This document shows positions 29,412 through 36,413 of a stretch of 64,000 nucleotides of DNA, one piece after another. The DNA lies in contig NZ_MUNV01000026.1 in the NCBI RefSeq assembly GCF_002001125.1, positions 433,010-497,009 of the forward strand, written 5' to 3'. Position 1 is the stretch's first letter, and each line of letters starts with the position of its first letter. The notes beneath the pieces are model-generated. The model made no database searches, was not told the origin of the DNA, and saw only the letters and a list, made by a program, of their open reading frames with translations. This DNA comes from Rhodanobacter sp. B04 (lineage in GTDB: Bacteria > Pseudomonadota > Gammaproteobacteria > Xanthomonadales > Rhodanobacteraceae). Made by a program: the position numbers and the translations under genes.

Positions 29412-29714
29412 TCAATGCCACAGCGACGCGAGAAAAATGGCGATTGCGACGGCGAAGGCGACGAATGCCAACTGTTTGATTTCTTTTAGCGTGTTGTGTG
29501 TGATGCGGTAGATGACGTCCAGACGCTCTTCGATCCGCGCAAGACGACCAGTCATTTGTTGAACCATGCGCCGGACATTCTCATGATCTTCATCCGTCCA
29601 AGGCCGGTCGCCTAGGTCGCGCTCGGGGAGCTCTTCGAAGCGAGCACGAGAGGTCTGCTCGTAGTCATTGAGCTTAAACCACGACGCCTCGGTTTCTTTC
29701 TCTACAGATGACAT
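29412..29714 (-). CDS. Cassette C27: tail-anchored protein
   Basis: This 100-residue protein is polar and charged, with a predicted amphipathic/coiled-coil stretch (MVQQMTGRLARIEERLDVIY) and a C-terminal membrane helix (LAFVAFAVAIAIFLASLW). ATG 29714 has a GGAG Shine-Dalgarno sequence; an alternative ATG is at 29726. The layout resembles small Xre/YkgJ-unrelated anchored proteins of unknown role. Not recognised. Confidence 0.7.
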   Translation of the reverse strand: MSSVEKETEASWFKLNDYEQTSRARFEELPERDLGDRPWTDEDHENVRRMVQQMTGRLARIEERLDVIYRITHNTLKEIKQLAFVAFAVAIAIFLASLWH

Positions 29715-29735
29715 AGTGGGCTCCATGCTCCTGAT

Positions 29736-29792
29736 GCCTAACGCTTGAGTTAAGCGGCGGCGTAGCCGTCCGCCTTGAACGAAATGTTAGAT
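29736..29792 (-). repeat. attC of cassette C26
   Basis: 57 bp; ends GCCTAAC and GTTAGAT. The GTTAGAT variant pairs with the ATCTAAC core at the other end of its cassette. Confidence 0.93.
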
Positions 29793-30101
29793 GCCTGACG
29801 CCAGCCTAAAAGGATAGAGAACAAGGGCAAAAAGACAAATTGCGGTGTAGGCGGCTAAGACTGAGTAACTTATGGCAAACGAAATTTTGTGAGGAGAACG
29901 CGCGATGGCGCGCTTGCCGCGGGGAAGTGCTGGAACTAGCAACGCAAGAATGGAGATAGCCAAAAACGCAAAGCCTGTTGGCCAAACAACACTATCAACA
30001 CCTACCCACTGAAGGGAAGGCGTCGAGAACACCACGTATGTTGCCGCAAAAAATGCAACTACACACGCGGACAGAAAGACAAACAGCCGACTAATATCCA
30101 T
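29787..30101 (-). CDS. Cassette C26: membrane protein
   Basis: The 104-residue protein has three hydrophobic segments (LFVFLSACVVAFFAATYVVF, FAFLAISILALLVPAL, AISYSVLAAYTAICLFALVL). The stop TAA is made by the attC core. ATG 30101 is preferred, because ATG 30107 overlaps the upstream recombination core. Lower GC than the flanking chromosome. Not recognised. Confidence 0.7.
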   Translation of the reverse strand: MDISRLFVFLSACVVAFFAATYVVFSTPSLQWVGVDSVVWPTGFAFLAISILALLVPALPRGKRAIARSPHKISFAISYSVLAAYTAICLFALVLYPFRLASGI

Positions 30102-30105
30102 GGGC

Positions 30106-30162
30106 ATCTAACGCTGGAGTTAAGCGGCGGCGAAGCCGTCCGCCTTGAACGAGTAGTTAGCC
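30106..30162 (-). repeat. attC of cassette C25
   Basis: 57 bp; ends ATCTAAC and GTTAGCC; standard body. Encodes the last 12 residues of the C25 protein. Confidence 0.95.
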
Positions 30163-30491
30163 TGCGCCACCCCTGTACGTGCAACACCCAAGAAATGTAG
30201 CTCTAGAAATATGTGCACGTCTGCGTCAGACACGCAGACATTTGAACTTGGACGAAGGCGTTGTGCAAGGGCGCCTGCTACATCTTGGCGAGGAATGGGA
30301 ACAGCCTCATGCCGACCAAGTGATAGCCAGACCGTTTGAGTGGAAAACGTTGCGTCCACTAGCTTCTGCAGGCGAGGCACGTCGATGTCGAGGCCGTCAC
30401 CGACAAGTACGTACTCGTTCTCACCGTGCTTGTCCCAAGCAACAGAGCGATACGCTCTATTGAAGGCTATGTCGAGTATCCGGCTGTCCAT
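30120..30491 (-). CDS. Cassette C25: unknown soluble protein with attC-encoded tail
   Basis: The 123-residue protein has no signal peptide or membrane segment. Its frame continues through most of the attC and ends with the attC-encoded peptide NYSFKADGFAAA before a TAA inside the site. The core (AWDKHGENEYVLVGDGLDID, then RLQKLVDATF) is not a family I recognise. Confidence 0.7.
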   Translation of the reverse strand: MDSRILDIAFNRAYRSVAWDKHGENEYVLVGDGLDIDVPRLQKLVDATFSTQTVWLSLGRHEAVPIPRQDVAGALAQRLRPSSNVCVSDADVHIFLELHFLGVARTGVAQANYSFKADGFAAA

Positions 30492-30497
30492 ATAGAA

Positions 30498-30554
30498 GGC
30501 TAACGCTTGAGTTAAGCGGCGCCGGAGGCGTCCGCCTTGAACGAGTAGTTAGGT
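30498..30554 (-). repeat. attC of cassette C24
   Basis: 57 bp; ends GGCTAAC and GTTAGGT. Body variant GCGCCGGAGGCGTCC, shared with the attCs of C4 and C2. Confidence 0.94.
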
Positions 30555-30905
30555 GCCACCGCCGACTTGCTGAGCGACGAGCACCGATGGAAGTAAGCGA
30601 ATGAAGACGCTGTCTTTGGACGAGATGACGATTTCCAGTGTGTCATGAGTCGGGCCGCCGAGCACACGGAGGTCGCTAACTGCAGAGGCAGTGAGTTGAT
30701 AGGTAAGTTCGTTGGCGCAACGAATGGACAGCTCTACGTGCCTGTACGACGGCATGATGTAGAAGATGACCTGATATGGGTCGCCAGAGAAATTGAAAGT
30801 GAGCCCGTTGTATGGCCATGGAACATCGGCATCGGACTTGGATGGAGCTGCACCGAAGAAACGCTCCAAGTCTTCTTGCGTTAATGACAGCCTCAAAGTT
30901 TCCAT
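30549..30905 (-). CDS. Cassette C24: unknown soluble protein
   Basis: The 118-residue protein starts at ATG 30905, 3 bp inside the cassette; a longer frame would read back through the attC. Stop TAA is formed by the attC core. Beta-rich, with YQVIFYIMPSYRHVELSIRC and TLEIVISSKDSVFIRLLPS. Not recognised. Confidence 0.7.
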   Translation of the reverse strand: METLRLSLTQEDLERFFGAAPSKSDADVPWPYNGLTFNFSGDPYQVIFYIMPSYRHVELSIRCANELTYQLTASAVSDLRVLGGPTHDTLEIVISSKDSVFIRLLPSVLVAQQVGGGT

Positions 30906-30908
30906 GGC

Positions 30909-30998
30909 ACCTAACGCTAAAGTTAACCGGCTGCGGTGCGCAGCGCTCGGTTGTCGCGACATCCTATACCCGCAGTCCGGTTGAACGCGCTGTTCGGG
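30909..30998 (-). repeat. attC of cassette C23, divergent 90-bp form
   Basis: Ends ACCTAAC and GTTCGGG. Inner arms AACCGGCTGCGG and CCGCAGTCCGGTT pair with one extrahelical base. Longer and unrelated in its middle to all other attCs of the array, so the cassette came from a different integron lineage. Confidence 0.8.
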
Positions 30999-31033
30999 AG
31001 CGAGAGTGGCGGATTCCGGATGGGTTGTTCGGG

Positions 31034-31069
31034 CCTCGTCGCTTCCGATGGCGGACCGCAGCGACGAGG
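31034..31069. repeat. Inverted repeat 1 in cassette C23
   Basis: CCTCGTCGCT (31034-31043) is perfectly complementary to AGCGACGAGG (31060-31069), with a 16-nt loop. Confidence 0.85.
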
Positions 31070-31084
31070 TCGTGTGTCGGAAAC

Positions 31085-31146
31085 CAGCAAAGCGCCTGCG
31101 GCGGTCGGATCAACACCGTTATCCGACCGCCGCAGGCGCTTTGCTG
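31085..31146. repeat. Perfect 26-bp inverted repeat in cassette C23
   Basis: Arms 31085-31110 and 31121-31146 are exact reverse complements around a 10-nt loop CAACACCGTT. There is no T-run on either side, so it does not look like a simple intrinsic terminator. Confidence 0.95.
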
Positions 31147-31235
31147 AGTATTGGTGATCGCGCGGCTTCGTCAATCCGGGTGCTCCGCTATCTTACGCAG
31201 GAGCTTTCCTATGAAACGTGTCCGCCGCTCTTGCT

Positions 31236-31292
31236 GCCGAACGCTGGAGTTAAGCGGCGGCGAAGCCGTCCGCCTTGAACGAGTAGTTAGGT
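31236..31292 (-). repeat. attC of cassette C22
   Basis: 57 bp; ends GCCGAAC and GTTAGGT. The unusual GCCGAAC end carries the C23-specific core GTTCGGC. Confidence 0.93.
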
Positions 31293-31295
31293 TGC

Positions 31296-31661
31296 TTAGC
31301 CAAGAATTTGAGCATGGCAAGGCAGCCCGTTTTTGATTGTGATTTCGATGCTGTGGCCTGCGAAGATGCCGCCATCGTCGAAGTAGACCAATGCTGCCCC
31401 GATCTCGTCGTAGACATGCACCGAAGGCCGAGCCAATTTTTGCATGAAGGTTTGCTCGTCCAGTTGACCAATCTCGTCGTCTAGCCAGACATTGTTGTAG
31501 AGCGGCAAAAGTGATTGTGCTGCGTAGCGTTTGAGCTCGCCGATGTTGGCGATAAGAGTTGAGTAGTAAACAACTGCGTCCGGCGTCGGTTGCCCGTTGG
31601 AAAGATAAGGGCCGTCGCGGACTTCGACGTTCGTTCCCGCATGTTGCAACGTAACGCTCAT
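31296..31661 (-). CDS. Cassette C22: unknown soluble protein
   Basis: 121 residues from ATG 31661, 5 bp past the upstream core. The C-terminal part (VWLDDEIGQLDEQTF, then YFDDGGIFAGHSIEITI) resembles DUF2262-type domains by eye; I am not certain. No signal peptide or membrane helix. Confidence 0.7.
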   Translation of the reverse strand: MSVTLQHAGTNVEVRDGPYLSNGQPTPDAVVYYSTLIANIGELKRYAAQSLLPLYNNVWLDDEIGQLDEQTFMQKLARPSVHVYDEIGAALVYFDDGGIFAGHSIEITIKNGLPCHAQILG

Positions 31662-31666
31662 AGACA

Positions 31667-31723
31667 ACCTAACGCTGGAGTTAAGCGGCGGCGAAGCCGT
31701 CCGCCTTGAGCGAATTGTTAGGC
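31667..31723 (-). repeat. attC of cassette C21
   Basis: 57 bp; ends ACCTAAC and GTTAGGC; standard body with one change (CTTGAGCGA). Confidence 0.94.
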
Positions 31724-31730
31724 AAACTAA

Positions 31731-32171
31731 TTAGCACATACGCATGCGCCACTGCCCCGGTACCCATACGTTATTTGCATACTGGAAGGAAAAGGAAAAA
31801 CCTTCACCGCAATCAAGCGAGTTATGGCCGTACGGATATAAGTTTCCTTCAACGAGAGCTGTATTTCCGACAATTTGAATTTTGTCGATTTCGACGTTGT
31901 TAGACAGAGGAACCTTGGCGGATTCGGGAACTTCCGACGGCGCGACAACCTTACGTATAGCGGCCAACGCTTCGCGCGTTCGCGTGTCTACTGACGTCGG
32001 AACCACGTAAGTAAAATTACAGTTTCTTCTCGCGCAATACTGGGGAGTTTCGATTTGGTCGAGCGCGGCACGCGCGAGCGCTGAATGAAACGAATCGGAA
32101 CTTACAGGAAAAGCGGTGCATGTGCCGACGAGTAAACAAAGGCAGACTGCTATTGATACTTTCATATGCAT
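31731..32171 (-). CDS. Cassette C21: secreted protein of unknown function
   Basis: The 146-residue protein has an N-terminal signal peptide (MKVSIAVCLCLLVGTCTAFP). Cysteine pairs in YCARRNCNF and near LDCGEGF and the C-terminal MRMC suggest periplasmic disulphides. ATG 32165 is an alternative start. Low GC and AT-rich codons compared with the chromosome. Not recognised. Confidence 0.75.
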   Translation of the reverse strand: MHMKVSIAVCLCLLVGTCTAFPVSSDSFHSALARAALDQIETPQYCARRNCNFTYVVPTSVDTRTREALAAIRKVVAPSEVPESAKVPLSNNVEIDKIQIVGNTALVEGNLYPYGHNSLDCGEGFSFSFQYANNVWVPGQWRMRMC

Positions 32172-32175
32172 ATGA

Positions 32176-32232
32176 GCCTAACGCTAGAGTTAAGCGGCGG
32201 CGAAGCCGTCCGCCTTGAACGAAATGTTAGGC
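32176..32232 (-). repeat. attC of cassette C20
   Basis: 57 bp; ends GCCTAAC and GTTAGGC; standard body (GCTAGAGTTAAGC variant). Confidence 0.95.
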
Positions 32233-32270
32233 CGCAACGCCAGACTTCGCGAGCGTCGAACTGGAATTTA

Positions 32271-32507
32271 CTACCGACCAAACTTGGTCCAGATGGCGCC
32301 GATTGCCAAGCCAGCCACGATTGACACCCAGACTATGAATGTACCAAACGACGTTGAGCAACCAAATGTCCTAGCGCCGCCGCCGTACCCGCAAACCGAC
32401 TGGACACCCTGCAATAACGGCAAACCATAGAAGTACGTGGCGGCTCCTGCGCCAAGCAGGACAACAAGCACCAGAATCGTAAAGATGACGGGATTCTTTA
32501 AGGGCAT
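32271..32507 (-). CDS. Cassette C20: small two-helix membrane protein
   Basis: The 78-residue protein starts MPLKNPVIFTILVLVVLLGA, with a second helix VWVSIVAGLAIGAIW and a Cys/Gly-rich loop between them (VCGYGGGARTFGCSTSFG). A truncated copy of the same gene family marks the distal end of the array (28981-29041). Not recognised. Confidence 0.75.
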   Translation of the reverse strand: MPLKNPVIFTILVLVVLLGAGAATYFYGLPLLQGVQSVCGYGGGARTFGCSTSFGTFIVWVSIVAGLAIGAIWTKFGR

Positions 32508-32514
32508 GCCTGTG

Positions 32515-32571
32515 GCCTAACGCTGGAGTTAAGCGGCGGCGAAGCCGTCCGCCTTGAACGAATTGTTAGGC
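32515..32571 (-). repeat. attC of cassette C19
   Basis: 57 bp; ends GCCTAAC and GTTAGGC; standard body. Confidence 0.95.
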
Positions 32572-32844
32572 CTTCGCTCGACGACTAGTAATTGCCTGGC
32601 CGATCGCAAACCCAAGACCGCCAGCCAACCCGGCGATGCAAGCGCCCTGCCAAGGAAGAAACGCTAACTCTAGCGACAATGTTTTTCCTATTGCCAAAGC
32701 CGCCGAAAAACATATGAGCATAATTGCATCAGATATAAGTGATCGTGGCCTTGAGATGGCTATGCCAAATAAGCGGAATACGATTGCAATTGCCCCGCAA
32801 CCCAGAAGCGCAGAAAGAAAAGAAACAAAAAAAGAGGTCAGCAT
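32566..32844 (-). CDS. Cassette C19: membrane protein
   Basis: The 92-residue protein is almost entirely hydrophobic, with three likely helices (FVSFLSALLGCGAIAIVFRL, AIMLICFSAALAIG, ACIAGLAGGLGFAIGQAI). Its stop is formed by the attC core. Not recognised. Confidence 0.7.
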   Translation of the reverse strand: MLTSFFVSFLSALLGCGAIAIVFRLFGIAISRPRSLISDAIMLICFSAALAIGKTLSLELAFLPWQGACIAGLAGGLGFAIGQAITSRRAKA

Positions 32845-32860
32845 GGATCTCTCCGATATT

Positions 32861-32917
32861 GCCTAACGCTGGAGTTAAGCGGCGGCGAAGCCGTCCGCCT
32901 TGAACGAGTAGTTAGGC
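32861..32917 (-). repeat. attC of cassette C18
   Basis: 57 bp; ends GCCTAAC and GTTAGGC; standard body. Confidence 0.95.
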
Positions 32918-32929
32918 ACGCCGCCGAGA

Positions 32930-33199
32930 TCATTGCCGCTCACAACGAGGCCTGCCTTTTTGACCAGAAATTGACCGTGCAGCCGCTACGAGCTTGAAAA
33001 AATCTAGGCTCAATTGCTCGTATGGATTGCCATAGTAGCCACACTTTTCGTTTGCGATCCAGGCACTGCTATAGCGATCATCTAGGAGCTCCAAAAGGTC
33101 GCGAGCAGAGCCGCTAATAGGCTCGCATTGATGCGCGACCCGAGAGACCTGCTCTGGTAACTCAGCCCGAAGTGCTTGCCATAGGTCTGATGCGTTCAT
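32930..33199 (-). CDS. Cassette C18: unknown small soluble protein
   Basis: This 89-residue, mostly helical protein has ARDLLELLDDRYSSAWIANE and ends in a basic tail (GQKGRPRCERQ). No membrane helix or signal. The start lies 3 bp inside the cassette. Not recognised. Confidence 0.7.
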   Translation of the reverse strand: MNASDLWQALRAELPEQVSRVAHQCEPISGSARDLLELLDDRYSSAWIANEKCGYYGNPYEQLSLDFFKLVAAARSISGQKGRPRCERQ

Positions 33200-33202
33200 A
33201 GT

Positions 33203-33259
33203 GCCTAACGCTTGAGTTAAGCGGCGGCGAAGCCGTCCGCCTTGAACGAGTTGTTAGGC
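33203..33259 (-). repeat. attC of cassette C17
   Basis: 57 bp; ends GCCTAAC and GTTAGGC; standard body (GCTTGAGTTAAGC variant). Confidence 0.95.
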
Positions 33260-33547
33260 CGCAATTGCCTGGGACACTCCGTGTAGAACGGCGACTAATA
33301 TCGCGAGAGCGGTAAAAAGTGTCGCGAAATTCAATCCCGCGATCGGCAGCAAGCGACCACTTGTGAAGCCAATTGACTTTCCATTTGCCCTAATTTCCTT
33401 GGCGTTTGCGCTAATCGCCATGAAGACCAAAGAGCAAGATAGAGCCACCAATACGGCAATGATGCCAGTAGACAAAAGTGTGTAGCTACTTACGCTTAGA
33501 AGCGTAGCAAATAGAAAAGCCATAGCAGTACGTGGAACTGGATTCAT
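33254..33547 (-). CDS. Cassette C17: membrane protein
   Basis: 97 residues from ATG 33547 with about three hydrophobic segments (AMAFLFATLLSVSSYTLLS, IIAVLVALSCSLVFMAISA, FATLFTALAILVAVLHGVS). A longer frame reads back through the upstream attC and is rejected. The stop is the attC core. Unusually long 32-bp leader for this array. Not recognised. Confidence 0.7.
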   Translation of the reverse strand: MNPVPRTAMAFLFATLLSVSSYTLLSTGIIAVLVALSCSLVFMAISANAKEIRANGKSIGFTSGRLLPIAGLNFATLFTALAILVAVLHGVSQAIAA

Positions 33548-33579
33548 ATTCTTGACACTCCCTTGTGAATGATCCTTAG

Positions 33580-33636
33580 GCCTAACGCTTGAGTTAAGCG
33601 GCGGCGAAGCCGTCCGCCTTGAACGAGTAGTTAGAG
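33580..33636 (-). repeat. attC of cassette C16
   Basis: 57 bp; ends GCCTAAC and GTTAGAG. The GTTAGAG variant matches the CTCTAAC entry core of the same cassette. Confidence 0.94.
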
Positions 33637-33951
33637 CGATTTCGGGACAATTGCAAGACCCTCGGGCGATGCAGGCTTGCCGCCACGCTCCCAGTAGAAC
33701 TGCCAACCATCTTCGGCGAAGTGGCCGACACGCGTGGCAGCGAAATGGATCGCGAGGCAGGTTGCCTGCCAAGCGTCCACGCCAGCGATTGGGTGCGAAC
33801 GAGACTCCATCGGGCGAAGCGAGACAACCGCACGCCATTCACCGCCAGGTGCATGTGTTGGAACGCCAATGCGCAGAACAGCATCGTGCTCGGTGCCGTC
33901 CGGAGCCACCGCAAACCAAGTCCTTTCAGCAGCAAATAGTTCGGTAGACAT
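33631..33951 (-). CDS. Cassette C16: DUF6968-like protein
   Basis: The 106-residue protein has ERTWFAVAPDGTEHDAVLRIG at the start and a middle segment HPIAGVDAWQATCLAIHFAA that looks like the GVDxxQALxLA core of DUF6968, a family common among cassettes and secretion-associated neighbourhoods. Function unknown. The stop is provided by the attC core. Confidence 0.7.
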   Translation of the reverse strand: MSTELFAAERTWFAVAPDGTEHDAVLRIGVPTHAPGGEWRAVVSLRPMESRSHPIAGVDAWQATCLAIHFAATRVGHFAEDGWQFYWERGGKPASPEGLAIVPKSL

Positions 33952-33957
33952 GAGTGG

Positions 33958-34014
33958 CTCTAACGCTGGAGTTAAGCGGCGGCGAAGCCGTCCGCCTTGA
34001 ACGAACTGTTAGAC
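33958..34014 (-). repeat. attC of cassette C15
   Basis: 57 bp; ends CTCTAAC and GTTAGAC; standard body. Confidence 0.94.
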
Positions 34015-34033
34015 GGGCACTACGTACCCGGCA

Positions 34034-34366
34034 CTAATTTACGCATTGGGTGACAGTGCCGTGGCCGGTAGGCTCGAAACACCCTGTGAATGTACTTGCA
34101 CACTTGTTGCCGCTAGCGCCCTCGATACATTCGCTTTGACACTGGCTAGACGCCTTACAGGACTTGCCACCGTCCGTGGTTTGAAGGAAGCAGTATTTCA
34201 CAACATTTTGTGGACCGGCAAAAATCCACTCGCCGCCTCGTGCGACACACGCGGCTTCCGTCCGCGGAACAGCTGGTTTAGTGACCGTTTTGGAAACCTC
34301 AGTGCCAGCGCACGCGCTCACAGTGAGAGTGAGCAAAACTAAAGCTGGCAAGCATGGGAGTTTCAT
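34034..34366 (-). CDS. Cassette C15: cysteine-rich lipoprotein
   Basis: The 110-residue protein has a lipobox signal (ALVLLTLTVSACAG) and then a mature domain with nine further cysteines, including CVARGGEW, GKSCKASSQCQSEC and GCFEPTG. The spacing suggests a small disulphide-stabilised surface or periplasmic domain seen in other cassette-borne lipoproteins. Function unknown. Confidence 0.75.
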   Translation of the reverse strand: MKLPCLPALVLLTLTVSACAGTEVSKTVTKPAVPRTEAACVARGGEWIFAGPQNVVKYCFLQTTDGGKSCKASSQCQSECIEGASGNKCASTFTGCFEPTGHGTVTQCVN

Positions 34367-34373
34367 CTCTGAA

Positions 34374-34430
34374 GTCTAACGCTGGAGTTAAGCGGCGGCG
34401 AAGCCGTCCGCCTTGAACGAGATGTTAGGT
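34374..34430 (-). repeat. attC of cassette C14
   Basis: 57 bp; ends GTCTAAC and GTTAGGT; standard body. Confidence 0.94.
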
Positions 34431-34769
34431 GCCCGCCCAGTGCAGCTTGAGCTCAAGGCACGCGCCCGGAAAGTGATGGTAGTAACTTTTGCAAAAAGCC
34501 TCCTCATCGTTGGCTTGTGAAAGCCAAGAAGAAAGAGCAGGCATGTTATTGGCCGAGCTGAAGGCGTGTAGAGCTGCTATCGCGTTGGACTCCATGTCCT
34601 CAAGAGGCCCGAAACTACCAGAATTTCGCACTGCATAGTCTATGAGCCACAGGTTGTAGATGGCCAACTGAATTGGCGTAAGGCTCTCAACGCCTTGAGA
34701 GGACTTCTTTTCGATGATGTCGCCACCGACCTCAACGAGCCAACTCTCAAGACCAAAGTCATCTTGCAT
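34425..34769 (-). CDS. Cassette C14: unknown soluble protein
   Basis: This 114-residue, helical and acidic protein starts at ATG 34769 (MQDDFGLESWLVEVGG), 5 bp inside the cassette; the longer frame crosses the attC. SLTPIQLAIYNLWLIDYAVR resembles a helical protein-interaction segment. Not recognised. The stop is the attC core. Confidence 0.7.
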   Translation of the reverse strand: MQDDFGLESWLVEVGGDIIEKKSSQGVESLTPIQLAIYNLWLIDYAVRNSGSFGPLEDMESNAIAALHAFSSANNMPALSSWLSQANDEEAFCKSYYHHFPGACLELKLHWAGT

Positions 34770-34774
34770 TGGAC

Positions 34775-34836
34775 ACCTAACGCTGGAGTTAAGCGGCGCG
34801 CGCTTTTTGCGCGTCCGCTTGGACGAGTGGTTAGGC
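34775..34836 (-). repeat. attC of cassette C13, variant
   Basis: 62 bp; ends ACCTAAC and GTTAGGC. Central arm GCGCGCGCTTTTTGCGCGTCC differs from the standard body. Confidence 0.92.
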
Positions 34837-35235
34837 GGCCGGCCCGCGCCACCAACGGAACTCATGCTTGTACTTGCCAAGTACGTGAATTGCAAAAAGA
34901 GAAGCGATCACCCACGGCACAATTTGCAGAACTAGATGCCAAGCCGATGGAGGGTTAGGGCCGTAGTCGTCCATGGCTGCGAAGGGATTGATCATGCCGA
35001 CAGGCAAAACGATGACTACAAACCAAAGCATGACGAGCACAAGTACGCGCGCAACGTGCTGCCGCAGCCACAACCCTAAGCCAAGCAGTAGGAAGAAAGT
35101 CGTGGTAACCAGCCCCTGAAGCTGCCCGTCGATGACGAGTTGCACACCGCGTAGCGTGAACCAAACACAGGCGAGAACCAACGCCAGTAGCGTCCAGCTC
35201 AGAAGTCGCGACCGGGTTGAAGGAAGTAGCCTCAT
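34831..35235 (-). CDS. Cassette C13: four-helix membrane protein
   Basis: The 134-residue protein has hydrophobic segments LLSWTLLALVLACVWFTL, VTTTFFLLLGLGLWL, VLVLVMLWFVVIVLPVGM and LQIVPWVIASLFAIHVLG, then a basic tail. Not recognised. The stop is formed by the attC core. Confidence 0.72.
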   Translation of the reverse strand: MRLLPSTRSRLLSWTLLALVLACVWFTLRGVQLVIDGQLQGLVTTTFFLLLGLGLWLRQHVARVLVLVMLWFVVIVLPVGMINPFAAMDDYGPNPPSAWHLVLQIVPWVIASLFAIHVLGKYKHEFRWWRGPAA

Positions 35236-35240
35236 ATGCT

Positions 35241-35297
35241 GCCTAACGCTGGAGTTGAGCGGCGGCGTAGCCGTCCGCCTCGAACGAGTGGTTAGGG
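35241..35297 (-). repeat. attC of cassette C12
   Basis: 57 bp; ends GCCTAAC and GTTAGGG; body of the GTTGAGCGG..GTAGCC type. Confidence 0.93.
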
Positions 35298-35639
35298 TGC
35301 ATTGCCGACAACCCTGAGCGCAAGAGCAGATGTATAGACGTTGCCAGAAACCTCGCTGAAACGATCCATGCCTGGGATGACGCCGAAAGTGCCATCAGCT
35401 TTTGCGCGGGCCGGAGCATAGTCGTTGAAGCTGCCAGCACCGCCGTAGACGTGGTTAACCGAACCAGAAAGCCCGTTTAGCTCGCTTTGAGTAAAGCCGA
35501 GACTGAGTAGCGACGCAGCTCGCTGTTGGCATGCTACGAAGTGCTTGCGCCATTGGCATAGCGGATCTTGCGCGAGTACCACTACTAACTCACCAAGATG
35601 AGCATGCAATGTTTCAAGTTGTTCGCGACGATTGTTCAT
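35292..35639 (-). CDS. Cassette C12: DUF6966-like protein
   Basis: The 115-residue protein has CQWRKHFVACQQRAASLLSLGF followed by LNGLSGSVNHVYGGAGSFND. The terminal GGAGSFND and the helical start resemble DUF6966 by eye, a small family often found in cassettes and effector-immunity settings. Function unknown. The stop is the attC core. Confidence 0.68.
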   Translation of the reverse strand: MNNRREQLETLHAHLGELVVVLAQDPLCQWRKHFVACQQRAASLLSLGFTQSELNGLSGSVNHVYGGAGSFNDYAPARAKADGTFGVIPGMDRFSEVSGNVYTSALALRVVGNAP

Positions 35640-35642
35640 GCA

Positions 35643-35699
35643 GCCTAACGCTGGAATTGAGCGGCGGCGTAGCCGTCCGCCTCGAATGAGATGTTAGGC
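35643..35699 (-). repeat. attC of cassette C11
   Basis: 57 bp; ends GCCTAAC and GTTAGGC; GAATTGAGC variant. Encodes the last 16 residues and stop of the C11 protein. Confidence 0.94.
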
Positions 35700-36010
35700 C
35701 TACCCGTAGAATTGCTGACGGGAACCCGCTTTATTTCGTAGGGACTGGCGAGATTCGGAAAGACGGCAGAAGGATAGTAAGAGACCCAATACTCGGTCCT
35801 ACCGTGGCAAGTTTGCATGAACCACTGCTCGGTGCGACTGCCATTGTTACCTGACTGGACAAGACCAACTCGGGTGAGCGAAACGGCGCAAGAAGGTCCA
35901 AGGCTTTGTTTGATGAGGCTTAGCCAATTCGACTCTGGACTACTGTCTGCTGCCACGGAACAAGCTGGAAACGAGAGCGCCAAAATTAGGATGATAATTT
36001 TTGCCGCCAT
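35645..36010 (-). CDS. Cassette C11: secreted protein with attC-encoded tail
   Basis: The 121-residue protein has a signal peptide (IIILILALSFPACSVAA) and a mature domain with one Cys pair (SCAVSL and QTCHGR). The frame passes through the entire attC, adding NISFEADGYAAAQFQR, and stops at the TAG in the recombination core. Function unknown. Confidence 0.72.
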   Translation of the reverse strand: MAAKIIILILALSFPACSVAADSSPESNWLSLIKQSLGPSCAVSLTRVGLVQSGNNGSRTEQWFMQTCHGRTEYWVSYYPSAVFPNLASPYEIKRVPVSNSTGRPNISFEADGYAAAQFQR

Positions 36011-36019
36011 GCTCTTAAG

Positions 36020-36076
36020 GCCTAACGCTGGAGTTAAGCGGCGGCGAAGCCGTCCGCCTTGAACGAGATGTTAGGC
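36020..36076 (-). repeat. attC of cassette C10
   Basis: 57 bp; ends GCCTAAC and GTTAGGC; standard body. Confidence 0.95.
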
Positions 36077-36079
36077 CGC

Positions 36080-36409
36080 TCACCGATAGGAGTGAAATGC
36101 CACCTGAGAAGCGTAGACGATCTCCCCACCAGAAACTTTGCGATCCAACGCGTCGAGCTGCTGCAGAATGCTCTGGTAGTGACGTTGCCAGTGAGCGAAA
36201 ACTGCGACGCCACCTAGGATAAAGACCGAGGTTAGAACGAGCGAAGCGGTGGTGCCTAGTGACGTGAAGCGGTAGAGAAGCAGCAAGATCAGGAGCACGC
36301 ATAGAAGCGGTGTGACGAATGCCGTCACCAAGACTCTGCGGCGAGCTCGAAGGACGGAAGCTCTGACAGCAAACAAATCTTTTATGCGAACGATATCGTC
36401 GTTTTGCAT
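36080..36409 (-). CDS. Cassette C10: two-helix membrane protein
   Basis: The 109-residue protein has a charged N-terminus (RIKDLFAVRASVLRARRR), helices VTAFVTPLLCVLLILLLLY and SLVLTSVFILGGVAVFAHW, then a coiled-coil-like YQSILQQLDALDRKVSGG. Not recognised. Confidence 0.7.
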   Translation of the reverse strand: MQNDDIVRIKDLFAVRASVLRARRRVLVTAFVTPLLCVLLILLLLYRFTSLGTTASLVLTSVFILGGVAVFAHWQRHYQSILQQLDALDRKVSGGEIVYASQVAFHSYR

Positions 36410-36413
36410 GGCG

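Larger units (their letters stand above)
30999..31235 (-). other. Cassette C23: no convincing gene, two strong hairpins
   Basis: This is a discrete cassette, bounded by the GTTCGGC-type core at 31236-31242 and the matching GTTCGGG at 30992. No frame gives a protein-like product. It carries a 10-bp inverted repeat at 31034-31069 and a perfect 26-bp one at 31085-31146. A plus-strand mini-ORF at 31211-31336 with an AGGAG site reads across the attC. A structured RNA or a protein-independent cassette is possible. Confidence 0.6.

Noticed and set aside
31085..31146. 26-bp hairpin as intrinsic terminator
   Set aside because: There is no T-run after either arm and the stem is far longer than usual.
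30923..31278. Small frames on both strands in cassette C23
   Set aside because: They only read the inverted repeats and attC sequence; compositions are Arg/Ser-rich and no start has support except a 42-codon plus-strand frame at 31211, which is mostly attC.
31250..35440. Minus-strand frames 31250-31471, 33594-33935 and 35243-35440 ending in attC peptides
   Set aside because: They overlap better cassette genes in another frame (C22, C16, C12).
31151..36062. Plus-strand frames crossing attC sites (LELSGG..AVRLERVVR peptides)
   Set aside because: The recurring peptide is the plus-strand translation of attC; the frames oppose the cassette genes.
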